From assembly GCA_947259235.1 (NCBI GenBank), contig CAMYLL010000051.1, positions 1 through 12,144 of the forward strand: DNA of 12,144 bases, given 5' to 3'. Within the stretch, counting starts at the first letter, position 1; each line of letters opens with the position of its first letter. Below, piece by piece: positions 5,318-12,144 of the stretch. The notes under the pieces are model-generated. The model was not told the DNA's origin. It saw nothing but the letters and a program-made list of their open reading frames with translations, and ran no database searches. The DNA comes from an uncultured Pseudodesulfovibrio sp. (lineage in GTDB: Bacteria; Desulfobacterota; Desulfovibrionia; Desulfovibrionales; Desulfovibrionaceae). The position numbers were made by a program, and so were the translations under genes.

Positions 5318-8300
5318 ATGCACACCAACCGAAGGAATTTCCTCAAGCTCTCCGCCACGGCGGCCGTAGCCACGGCCTTTGGCGGACTCGGGCTTGGTTG
5401 CACGCCCAAGGCCGACATCGTCGACCGGGCCGCGGCCATGGACCCGAAATGGAGCAAGCAAACCACGACCATCTGCTGCTACTGCGCAGTGGGTTGCGGG
5501 CTCGTGGTCAACACGTCTCTGAAGACCAACCGGGCCATCAACGTCGAAGGCGACCCGGACCATCCCATCAACGAAGGCGCCCTGTGCGCCAAGGGCGCAT
5601 CCATCTGGCAGCTGGCCGAGAACGACCGCAGGCCCGACTCGGTGCTCTACCGCGCCCCCTATTCCAACAAATTCACGAAGGTCTCCCTTGAGTGGGCGCT
5701 GGACAAGATCGCCCGCAACGTCAAGCAGACCCGCGACGAAGGCTTCACCCGCATCAATGCGAAGGGACAGACGGTCAACCGGGTGGACAACATCGCCTCC
5801 CTGGGTTCGGCCGCCCTTGATAACGAGGAGTGCTGGGCTTTCCAGACCATGCTCCGCAGCCTCGGCCTGGTGTACATAGAGCACCAGGCGCGTATCTGAC
5901 ACAGCGCAACTGTTGCGGCTCTGGCAGAGTCGTTCGGACGCGGCGCGATGACCAATCACTGGATCGACCTCAAGAACAGTGACTGCATTCTCATAATGGG
6001 CAGCAACGCTGCCGAAAACCATCCCATCTCCTTCAAGTGGGTGACCAAGGCCCAGGAGCAGGGCGCAACCCTGATCCACGTCGACCCCCGTTTCACCAGG
6101 ACCTCGGCCAAGGCCAACATGTATGCCGGCATCCGCTCGGGAGCCGACATCGCCGTCCTGGGCGGCATGATCAAATACATCCTCGACAACGACCTGATTT
6201 TCAAGGAGTACGTTGTCGACTACACCAACGCCTCCTTCATCATCGGCGACAACTACACCTTCGAGGACGGCATCTTCGCCGGGTTCGACCCGGCCACCAA
6301 GACGTACGACAAGTCCAAGTGGGCCTTTGCCCTCGACGAGAACGGCGTGCCCAAAAAGGACACGACCCTCAAGGACCCCAAGTGCGTCTACCAGATGCTC
6401 AAGAAGCACTACGAGCGCTACAGCCTCGACAAGGTCGTGGCCATCTCCGGCATGAAGCACGACGATCTGGTCAAGCTCTACGAGACCTACGCGGCCACCG
6501 GCACGCGGGACAAGGCCGGAACCATCATGTACGCCATGGGCTGGACCCAGCACACTGTCGGCGTGCAGAACATCCGCTCCATGGCCATGATCCAGCTCCT
6601 GCTGGGCAACATCGGCGTGGCCGGCGGCGGCGTCAACGCCCTGCGCGGCGAATCCAACGTCCAGGGCTCCACAGACCACTGCCTGCTCTACCACATCCTG
6701 CCCGGCTATCTGTCCACCCCCAAGGCGGCCCAGCCCACCTTCGAGAAGTACAACACGGACAACACCCCGGTCTCCCATGACCCGATGTCCGCCAACTGGT
6801 GGCAGAACTTCCCGAAGTACTCCGCTTCGCTGCTCAAGGCCATGTGGATGGACGACGATCCGGCCGTCTCCTACAACTACCTGCCCAGGCTCGACTCCGG
6901 CTCCGCCGCCGAATACTCCTGGCTGACCCTGTTCGACAAAATGGACAAGGGCCAGTTCAAGGGACTGTTCGCGTGGGGCATGAACCCCGCCTGCTCCGGC
7001 GCCAATGCCAACAAGAACAGGCAGGCCCTGGGCAAGCTCGACTGGCTGGTCAACGTCAACATCTTCCCCAACGAAACCGGCTGGTTCTGGGAAGGCCCCG
7101 ACATGGATCCCTCAAAGATCAAGACCGAGGTCTTCTTCCTGCCCTGCGCCGTGTCCATCGAGAAGGAAGGCTCCGTCAGCAACTCCGGCCGCTGGATGCA
7201 GTGGCGTTACAAGGGCCCTGACGCGCCGCACGGCTTCAAGCCCGACGGCGACCTCATGTACGAGCTGATGCACAAGATTCAGAAGCTCTACACGGCAGAG
7301 GGCGGCGTCTACCCCGAGCCCATCACCCGGCTCTCGTGGGACACCATCGCCACCAACGGCGTGTTCGACCCGCACAAGACCGCCAAGCTGATCAACGGCT
7401 ACTTCCTCAAGGATACCGAGATCAAGGGCAAGGTCTACAAGAAGGGCGAGCAGGTCCCGAGCTTTGCCTTCCTGCAGGCCGACGGCTCCACCTGCTCGGG
7501 CAACTGGCTCTACTGCAACTCCTACACCGAGAAGGGCAACATGGCCGCACGCCGCAGCCTGGCCCAGACCCCGGAGCAGGAAAAGATCGGCCTGTTCCCG
7601 AACTTCTCGTGGTGCTGGCCCGTCAACCGGCGCATCCTGTACAACAGAGCGTCCGTGGACTTGCAGGGCAAGCCCTGGAACCCGGAAAAGCCCGTCATCG
7701 CGTGGGAAGGACCGGACAAGAAGTGGGTGGGCGACGTGCCCGACGGCGGCTGGGCCCCCGGCTCCAAGCACGCCTTCATCATGCGCAAGCACGGCTTTGG
7801 CCAGCTCTACGGCCCCGGCCGCAACGACGGCCCGCTGCCGGAATACTACGAGCCGCTGGAGTGCCCGGTGAAGACGCACCCGTTCTCGGGAACCCTGCAT
7901 AACCCCACCGCCCTCTCCTACATCAATGAAGACAAGGCCGTGTGCGATCCCAGGTATCCCTTCGTGGGAACCACCTATCGCGTCACGGAGCATTGGCAGA
8001 CCGGCGTCATGACCCGCAACGAGCCCTGGCTGCTTGAGGCAGAGCCTCAGGTGTTTGTGGAAATGAGCGAGGAACTGGCCGAGCTGCGCGGATTCGAGAA
8101 CGGCGAAAAGGTCATTGTCGAAAGCCTGCGCGGCGCCATCTGGGCCAAGGCGATCGTCACCAAGCGCATCAAGCCCTTCGAGATCCAGGGAACCGTCGTT
8201 CACCAGATCGGCCTCCCCTGGCACTTCGGTTGGTCATGGCCCAAGGACGGCGGCGACTCCGCGAACATACTGACCCCGTCCGTCGGTGATCCCAATACCG

Positions 8301-8347
8301 GCATCCCTGAAACCAAGGCCTTCATGGTCAACGTCCGAAAGGCGTAA
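5318..8347 (+). CDS. fdhA: FdhA, selenocysteine-containing periplasmic formate dehydrogenase catalytic subunit
   Basis: The gene encodes 1009 residues when the in-frame TGA at 5897-5899 is read as selenocysteine (U194); naive calling splits it into frames ending at 5899 and starting at 5948. It oxidises formate to CO2 at a bis-MGD Mo or W centre. A Tat signal opens the protein (NRRNFLKLSATAAVATAF, residues 4-21), so the folded enzyme is exported to the periplasm. One [4Fe-4S] cluster is ligated by C53, C56, C60 and C90, followed by the conserved lysine K92. The active-site set is U194, H195 (ARI-U-HSATVAALAESFGRG, then MTNHW) and R443 in LRGESNVQGSTD, equivalent to E. coli FdnG U196, H197 and R446. 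The C-terminal cofactor domain ends with GWSWPKDGG and GIPETKAFMVNV. AGGAGG precedes the ATG by four bases. Length and motifs match the Desulfovibrio FdhAB class. Confidence 0.97.
5897..5929 (+). promoter_or_regulatory. UGA selenocysteine codon with SECIS hairpin
   Basis: The TGA at 5897-5899 is followed 17 bases later by an apical loop GGCTCTG (5917-5923). The stem arms are CTGTTGC (5910-5916) and GCAGAG (5924-5929); CU pairs with AG, one G bulges, and UUGC pairs with GCAG. E. coli fdhF has its GGUCU loop 18 bases after UGA, so spacing and loop type agree with a SelB-binding bacterial SECIS. Coding similarity continues uninterrupted across the codon. The organism must carry selA, selB, selC and selD elsewhere. 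Confidence 0.85.
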
Positions 8348-8359
8348 AGGAGGAATGAA

Positions 8360-9085
8360 ATGAGTAAGACATTCTTCATCGACCTGACCAAGTGTACGGC
8401 CTGCCGTGGTTGCCAGGTTGCCTGCAAGCAGTGGAAGAAGCTCCCTGCGGAGCATACGGAAAACTGGGGCTCCCACCAGAACCCCAAAGACCTCTCCGGC
8501 AAGACCCTCAAGGTGGTCCGCTTCACCGAGGTCGAGACCGACGGCAACCTCCAGTGGCTGTTCTTCCCCGAGCAGTGCCGCCACTGTGTGGAACCGCCGT
8601 GTCTGGACGCCATGACCGTGCCCGGCTCGATCATGCACGACCCGGAGACCGGAGCCGTGGTCTACACCAACCTCACGGCCAAGGAGGCTGACAAGGAAGC
8701 CTTCGGCATGTCCTGCCCCTACAACATCCCGCGCATCAATGAAGAGACCGGGATGGTGGTCAAGTGCGACATGTGCAACGACCGCGTCAAGATGGGCATG
8801 CTGCCCGCCTGCGTGCAGACCTGTCCCACGGGCTGCATGAACTTCGGCGACCGCGACGACATGCTCTCCCTGGCCGATGAGCGGCTGGCCAAGGCCCAGG
8901 AGAGGTTCCCCGACGCCGAACTGATCGACGCGGACTCCGTGCGCGTCATCTACCTGGTGCAGACCAACGCCGACAGCTACTACGAGTATCTGTCGGCCGA
9001 CGCCTCGTCCATCCGGAAGGGCCCCATGTCCAGGAAGCAGTTCCTGGCCAAGCTCGCCAGCCCCATCAAGCGGATGAACAGCTAA
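8360..9085 (+). CDS. fdhB: FdhB, iron-sulfur beta subunit of formate dehydrogenase
   Basis: This 241-residue ferredoxin-type subunit carries electrons from FdhA. It has no signal peptide and should be exported as a complex with FdhA by the FdhA Tat signal. Cysteines lie at C12, C15, C18, C22 (CTACRGCQVAC), C73, C76, C81 (CRHCVEPPC), C119 (MSCPYNIPR), and C136, C139, C151, C155 (KCDMC to CVQTCP), plus C159. Following the usual cross-pairing of such subunits, three [4Fe-4S] clusters are expected: C12/15/18/155, C22/136/139/151 and C73/76/81/119. The fourth cluster of longer relatives is missing. It has no C-terminal membrane helix, unlike E. coli FdnH, which suits a soluble periplasmic dimer. 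AGGAGG sits six bases before the start and 13 bases after the fdhA ATG frame ends, indicating tight co-translation. Confidence 0.95.
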   Translation: MSKTFFIDLTKCTACRGCQVACKQWKKLPAEHTENWGSHQNPKDLSGKTLKVVRFTEVETDGNLQWLFFPEQCRHCVEPPCLDAMTVPGSIMHDPETGAVVYTNLTAKEADKEAFGMSCPYNIPRINEETGMVVKCDMCNDRVKMGMLPACVQTCPTGCMNFGDRDDMLSLADERLAKAQERFPDAELIDADSVRVIYLVQTNADSYYEYLSADASSIRKGPMSRKQFLAKLASPIKRMNS

Positions 9086-9095
9086 CAGACAAACC

Positions 9096-9141
9096 CACCC
9101 GGGCGCAGACCGCGAGGTCCGCGCCCGGGTGCATGATTTTT
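9096..9141 (+). terminator. Rho-independent terminator of the fdhA-fdhB operon
   Basis: CACCCGGGCGC (9096-9106) pairs with GCGCCCGGGTG (9121-9131), and GACC pairs with GGTC inside it, closing a GCGA tetraloop of the GNRA class. Only an A/C pair is unmatched. A five-base T-run follows at 9137-9141. It starts 10 bases after the fdhB stop codon and should end the operon cleanly. Confidence 0.9.
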
Positions 9142-9180
9142 CTCACGAGAACACCTCCGTAAGCCAGCCGCCCGGACCTG

Positions 9181-9232
9181 CGGCGCTATGGCGCGCGGAG
9201 TTTTCAGGGCCTCGGCGATTGCTATAGCGCCG
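9181..9232. promoter_or_regulatory. Inverted repeat and weak promoter upstream of the thioredoxin-like gene
   Basis: CGGCGCTAT (9181-9189) and ATAGCGCCG (9224-9232) form a 9-bp inverted repeat with a 34-base gap. A weak promoter, TTTTCA (9201-9206) and TATAGC (9223-9228) with a 16-base spacer, overlaps the right arm. Further on, TGCGCC-AC-GGCGCA (9284-9297) is another short palindrome. The rest of 9142-9382 shows no gene. Confidence 0.25.
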
Positions 9233-9382
9233 GGGCCCGCTTACTCTCCCCGAGTGCCGGATCGGACCAATGTCCCGCACCATTGCGCCACGGCGCACCT
9301 TTGACGGATCATGAAGCGCAGGGTGAGGATCAGCAGCCGGCAAAACACACGGCCCACGGGCCGGAACATGAGGATTCAGTCC

Positions 9383-9916
9383 ATGAGAGCATGCCTTTAC
9401 GCGATACTGGCCCTGGTGCTCCTGACGGCAACGGCCGCGGCCCAGGACGCCCGCCCCTTTCCCGATCTCGAACTCAACGGCACGCTCACGGCAGGGCAGC
9501 GCACCTATCTCGGGGTCGAGGGGGACGCCTTCAAGCTCTCGGATATCGGAAGCAAGTACCTCTTCATCGAAGGCTTCAGCATGTACTGCACCATCTGCCA
9601 GCGCGACGCGCCCATTGTCAGGAAGCTCTACCAGCGCGTCACCCAGGCCGACACCAAGGGAACGATTCGTTTCATCGGCCTCGGGCTGGGCAACACGGCC
9701 TTCGAGACCCGCTTCTATCAGAAGAAATTCAAGGTCCCCTTCCCCCTCTTCAATGACGAGAACTACGTCATCCACAAGGCCCTGGGCGAGACCGGCACGC
9801 CCGTATTCTACATCGTGCGGCTCGACCCCGACGGGCCGAAGGTGCTCTATGCCCGGGAGGGCGAGCCTGAGGAAGGGATATTCGACATCATCATGCAGAC
9901 CATCGGGAGCAAGTAG
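9383..9916 (+). CDS. Exported thioredoxin-fold protein with CTIC motif
   Basis: This 177-residue protein starts with a signal peptide (MRACLYAILALVLLTATAAA, then QDARPF), so it acts in the periplasm. The mature part has a TlpA/AhpC-type thioredoxin fold: GDAFKLSDIGSKYLFIEGF leads to the redox motif CTIC (C69, C72), and TGTP (137-140) supplies the cis-proline. It is likely a thiol-disulfide reductase or oxidase, but no partner is named by the sequence. The ATG at 9383 is preferred because AGGA lies eight bases upstream and the signal peptide then starts correctly; in-frame ATGs at 9311 and 9368 would add a basic extension. A peroxiredoxin gene follows after 82 bases. Confidence 0.8.
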   Translation: MRACLYAILALVLLTATAAAQDARPFPDLELNGTLTAGQRTYLGVEGDAFKLSDIGSKYLFIEGFSMYCTICQRDAPIVRKLYQRVTQADTKGTIRFIGLGLGNTAFETRFYQKKFKVPFPLFNDENYVIHKALGETGTPVFYIVRLDPDGPKVLYAREGEPEEGIFDIIMQTIGSK

Positions 9917-9998
9917 CACCCGCCACTCCCAACGTACCGTCACGGCTGCTCCACGAGTGCACACGCCGTGAACACCAGCCTGACAAGGAGGCGACGCC

Positions 9999-10574
9999 AT
10001 GAGACGACTTTTCATCATCCTCTGTCTTGGGGCGGTCCTCGCCTGCGGCCCGGCCCTGGCCGACGGCCACCGCACCTACTCTTTGGGCACGCTCAAACCG
10101 GTGGACAGCGTGCTCAAGGTCGAGGTGGGCCAGCCCGCGCCGGACTTCACCCTGCCGGACACAACGGGCCATCCCGTCCGCCTGAGCGACTTCCGCGGCA
10201 GGAAAAACGTGGTCCTCTCCTTTGTTCCGGCCGCCTGGACCCCCATCTGCTCCGATCAATGGCCCGGCTACAACCTGACCATGGACATCTTCAAGCGACA
10301 CGACGCCGTGCTCCTGGGCATCAGCGTGGACAACATTCCCACTCAGCACGCCTGGATCGACGCCATGGGCGGGCTGAAATTCACCGTGCTCTCGGACTTC
10401 TGGCCCCATGGAGCCGTGGCCGACGCCTACGGCATCCTGCGCGGCGACGGCGAGGCCGAGCGCGCCCTCTTCGTCATAGACAAGCAGGGCATCCTGCGCT
10501 TCATCCAGGTCCACGACATCAACTCCCGGCCCGACCTCAAGGTCCTGGTGCGAGAGGTGGAAAAACTCCGCTGA
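9999..10574 (+). CDS. Exported one-cysteine peroxiredoxin (AhpC/TSA family)
   Basis: This 191-residue protein has a signal peptide cleaved near ALA-D (residue 21). The mature domain starts [24 protein letters not shown], typical of AhpC/TSA peroxiredoxins. The peroxidatic motif is PAAWTPIC (77-84) with C84 as catalytic cysteine, matching PxxxTxxC; the conserved arginine is R155 (AERALFVID). No other cysteine remains after signal removal, so an outside thiol must resolve the sulfenic acid. The upstream CTIC protein is a natural candidate. It probably removes peroxides in the periplasm, protecting metalloenzymes such as FdhAB. AAGGAGG lies seven bases before the start. Confidence 0.85.
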   Translation: MRRLFIILCLGAVLACGPALADGHRTYSLGTLKPVDSVLKVEVGQPAPDFTLPDTTGHPVRLSDFRGRKNVVLSFVPAAWTPICSDQWPGYNLTMDIFKRHDAVLLGISVDNIPTQHAWIDAMGGLKFTVLSDFWPHGAVADAYGILRGDGEAERALFVIDKQGILRFIQVHDINSRPDLKVLVREVEKLR

Positions 10575-10593
10575 CGCGCCGCGTTGCGCCTGC

Positions 10594-10643
10594 CCCGGCC
10601 CGGCCCGGCCCGGTCTGGTCCGGTCTGGTCTGGTCTGGTCTGG
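10594..10643 (+). repeat. Ten tandem pentanucleotide units (YCYGG)
   Basis: Ten consecutive five-base units run without interruption: four CCCGG, one TCTGG, one TCCGG and four TCTGG. The repeat lies between the peroxiredoxin stop codon and the terminator hairpin. Such short arrays change length by replication slippage. It is outside any coding frame I support. Confidence 0.95.
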
Positions 10644-10648
10644 TATGA

Positions 10649-10698
10649 AAAACGATCACCCCCCGTGCGCGGTCTCGCGCACGGGGGGTGATCGTTTT
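10649..10698. terminator. Bidirectional terminator with 23-bp perfect stem
   Basis: The arms 10649-10671 and 10676-10698 are perfectly complementary, with a GTCT loop. The stem starts AAAACGATCACC on the left arm and has a GC-rich upper part. Terminal A and T tracts give a U-run in either direction. It sits between convergent genes, the peroxiredoxin on the plus strand and the response regulator on the minus strand, and should stop both transcripts. Confidence 0.92.
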
Positions 10699-10735
10699 GA
10701 AGGGCTGCCCGGTGCAGCGCGGCCACGCCGTCCGG

Positions 10736-11458
10736 CTAGCCTGCGTATGCCTTGAGAGCCGCCGCCTCCGTCTCGAAAAGCTCGGCCTGCCGAGTGATGC
10801 CCACGGTCTCGAAGACCGCACGGAAATTGGCCGAAAGACCGGCCAGGACCACCTGCACTCCCGCATCGCGGCTTTGGCGCAGCAGGTCCGTCAGCCCGGT
10901 GATGCCCGCCCCGTTGATGGAGGCGTTGCCCTCGAAGGCAAGGAGCACGACCTGCCTGCCCAGCCGGGTCGCCTCGGCAAGCTTGTCGGCCAGATGGGGC
11001 AGGGTGTTGCCCGTGAGGCTGCCGCGCACGCGAATCACGGCCGCTCCGGGGCGTTCGTCCAGGGAGACCTGCTCCTCCTCGCCCCTGGCGATGGCCAACC
11101 GCTCCTGCGCCCGCGAAAGGGCCAGCTCCAGGTCCTCGCGCCGCAGGGGCTTGTTGATGAAATCCGTGGCGTCGAGGTTCAGGGCCTGGATCGCCAGGTC
11201 CATGTCGCCATGGCCCGTGATGACCACGACCTCGGCCATGGGGTTGATCTTCTTGATCTCCTTGAGCACCTCGATCCCGTCCATCATGGGCATCTTGATG
11301 TCCGTGAGCACCAGGGGGGGCCGCTCCTTCCTGAACAGCTCCAGCCCTTCCACTCCGTTCTCAGCCGTCATGACCTCATACCCCAGCGCCGAGAGCAACA
11401 GGGTGAACATCTTGAGCGTGGGCCGCTCGTCGTCTATTATCAAAACCTTCTGTCTCAT
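10736..11458 (-). CDS. Response regulator with REC and STAS domains
   Basis: This 240-residue protein has an N-terminal receiver domain (1-120) with acidic residues D9, D10, E11, phosphoacceptor D53 in VLTDIKMP, T81 and K103. Residues 135-235 form a STAS domain of the anti-anti-sigma type (AAVIRVRGSLTG, then VVLLAFEGNASINGAGITGL). The normal DSSG motif reads NGAG at 182-185, so the phosphorylatable serine is absent. There is no DNA-binding domain; output is probably protein-protein, for example with an anti-sigma or another STAS partner. The start overlaps the kinase stop codon by four bases (ATGA), and GGAGG lies five bases upstream. Confidence 0.9.
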   Translation of the reverse strand: MRQKVLIIDDERPTLKMFTLLLSALGYEVMTAENGVEGLELFRKERPPLVLTDIKMPMMDGIEVLKEIKKINPMAEVVVITGHGDMDLAIQALNLDATDFINKPLRREDLELALSRAQERLAIARGEEEQVSLDERPGAAVIRVRGSLTGNTLPHLADKLAEATRLGRQVVLLAFEGNASINGAGITGLTDLLRQSRDAGVQVVLAGLSANFRAVFETVGITRQAELFETEAAALKAYAG

Positions 11459-12144
11459 TTTTCCTCCCCCTGTCGACCGGGCCTTTTCTGTTTCGCCACA
11501 GCCGGAAACTGCATGCGGAAGACCGTACCCGCGCCCTCTTCACTGCGTATGCGTATCTCGCCGCCGTAATCCTTGACTATTCCGTAGGTGATGGCCAACC
11601 CGAGCCCCATGCCCTGCCCGGCCTCCTTGGTGGTGAAGAACGGCTCGAAGACCTTTTCGCGGTCCTCCTCGCCGATGCCGGAGCCGGTGTCCTCGACCTC
11701 GATAAACACGATCCGCGCTTCCGCGCCGGAGCGGATGGCTATGCGCCGCAGGGACGCATCGTCGTGGGCCGAGGTGCGGTCGTTGATGGCGTCCCTCGCG
11801 TTGGTCACCAGGTTGAAGATGACCTGCTGCAACCGGTTGGAATGGGCCAGGACCGGCGGGAGCGAATCCGAGAGATCGAGATCGAAGTGGATGTTGTCCA
11901 GCTCGAACTGACGCCTGAGCATGGACAGGACGGCCTGCACCGGCTGGTTGAGATCCACCTGCTCCTCTATCATGTCGGACTTGCGCCCAAAGGCGCGCAG
12001 GGTGGTGATGATCTCTGCGGCGCGGTCCACCTGGGCGGAAATCTCGCGCACCACCTCCATGAAGTGTTCCTTGGGAACCTCCACGTTCTCCTCACCCATG
12101 AGGCACAGGAACTCGCTGCCCATCTTGATGGCGTTGAGCGGCTG
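11455..12144 (-). CDS. Sensor histidine kinase, C-terminal part
   Basis: The frame enters from the right edge with QPLNAIKMGSEFL, the second half of a HisKA helix; the phosphoacceptor histidine normally sits a few residues before QPL and lies just outside the window. The visible 229 residues hold the DHp second helix and a HATPase_c domain: N box NLVTNARDAIN, G1 box DTGSGIG, F box EPFFTT and G2 box GMGLGLAI. It resembles NtrB/DctB-type kinases. Its stop overlaps the start of the REC-STAS regulator, marking them as a cognate pair. The sensor domain is not visible, so the signal is unknown. Confidence 0.92.
   Translation of the reverse strand, partial: QPLNAIKMGSEFLCLMGEENVEVPKEHFMEVVREISAQVDRAAEIITTLRAFGRKSDMIEEQVDLNQPVQAVLSMLRRQFELDNIHFDLDLSDSLPPVLAHSNRLQQVIFNLVTNARDAINDRTSAHDDASLRRIAIRSGAEARIVFIEVEDTGSGIGEEDREKVFEPFFTTKEAGQGMGLGLAITYGIVKDYGGEIRIRSEEGAGTVFRMQFPAVAKQKRPGRQGEEK

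Noticed and set aside
5894..5950. Nonsense mutation splitting fdhA into two genes
   Set aside because: The TGA lies at the selenocysteine position, with a SECIS hairpin and continuous homology in the same frame.
5306..6778. 490-codon minus-strand open frame opposite fdhA
   Set aside because: It mirrors the fdhA coding frame; its length comes from high GC at third codon positions.
9143..10075. 310-codon minus-strand frame opposite the thioredoxin-like gene
   Set aside because: The plus-strand gene has a signal peptide, CxxC and ribosome site; the minus frame has none.
10688..11576. Two long plus-strand frames across the response regulator
   Set aside because: The minus strand encodes a clear REC-STAS protein and kinase there.

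Overview
The window looks like a high-GC, anaerobic, sulfate-reducer type deltaproteobacterium, most like Desulfovibrio or Pseudodesulfovibrio. I infer this from the selenocysteine-containing, Tat-exported two-subunit formate dehydrogenase, its gene neighbourhood and the codon use; no taxonomic search was possible. The window is mainly a formate dehydrogenase (FDH) locus: structural genes, two maturation factors, two molybdenum/tungsten cofactor genes and their regulatory DNA.

Layout. On the left, the start of mobB (minus strand, cut by the window edge) is divergent from fdhD and moeA, whose reading frames are one base apart. A decayed reading frame follows; it joins the front half of a GGDEF domain to the tail of a hemerythrin-like domain. 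Then comes fdhE, followed 12 bases later by a full-length IS1595-like transposase gene with a changed catalytic triad and no terminal repeats that I can identify. After a regulatory gap comes a small ORF of unknown function, then fdhA (Tat signal, UGA-encoded selenocysteine at residue 194, SECIS hairpin just after it) and fdhB (three predicted [4Fe-4S] clusters). A strong GNRA-loop terminator closes the operon.

Right of the terminator are two exported thiol proteins on the plus strand: a thioredoxin-fold protein with a CTIC motif and a one-cysteine peroxiredoxin. They end at an unusual pentanucleotide repeat and a 23-bp perfect bidirectional terminator. The facing minus-strand genes are a response regulator with a REC-STAS architecture and, overlapping it by four bases, the C-terminal part of its histidine kinase, which runs off the right edge.

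How the genes work together. MoeA and MobB complete the Mo/W-bis-MGD cofactor, FdhD sulfurates it, FdhE assists assembly before Tat export, and FdhAB oxidises formate in the periplasm. No membrane anchor gene is present, so electrons probably pass to a soluble periplasmic carrier. The least expected signals are a palindrome of the form ATTATGCC-N6-GGCATAAT upstream of both fdhE and the fdhA operon, suggesting one regulator for maturation and structural genes, and the apparently captured transposase inside this locus.
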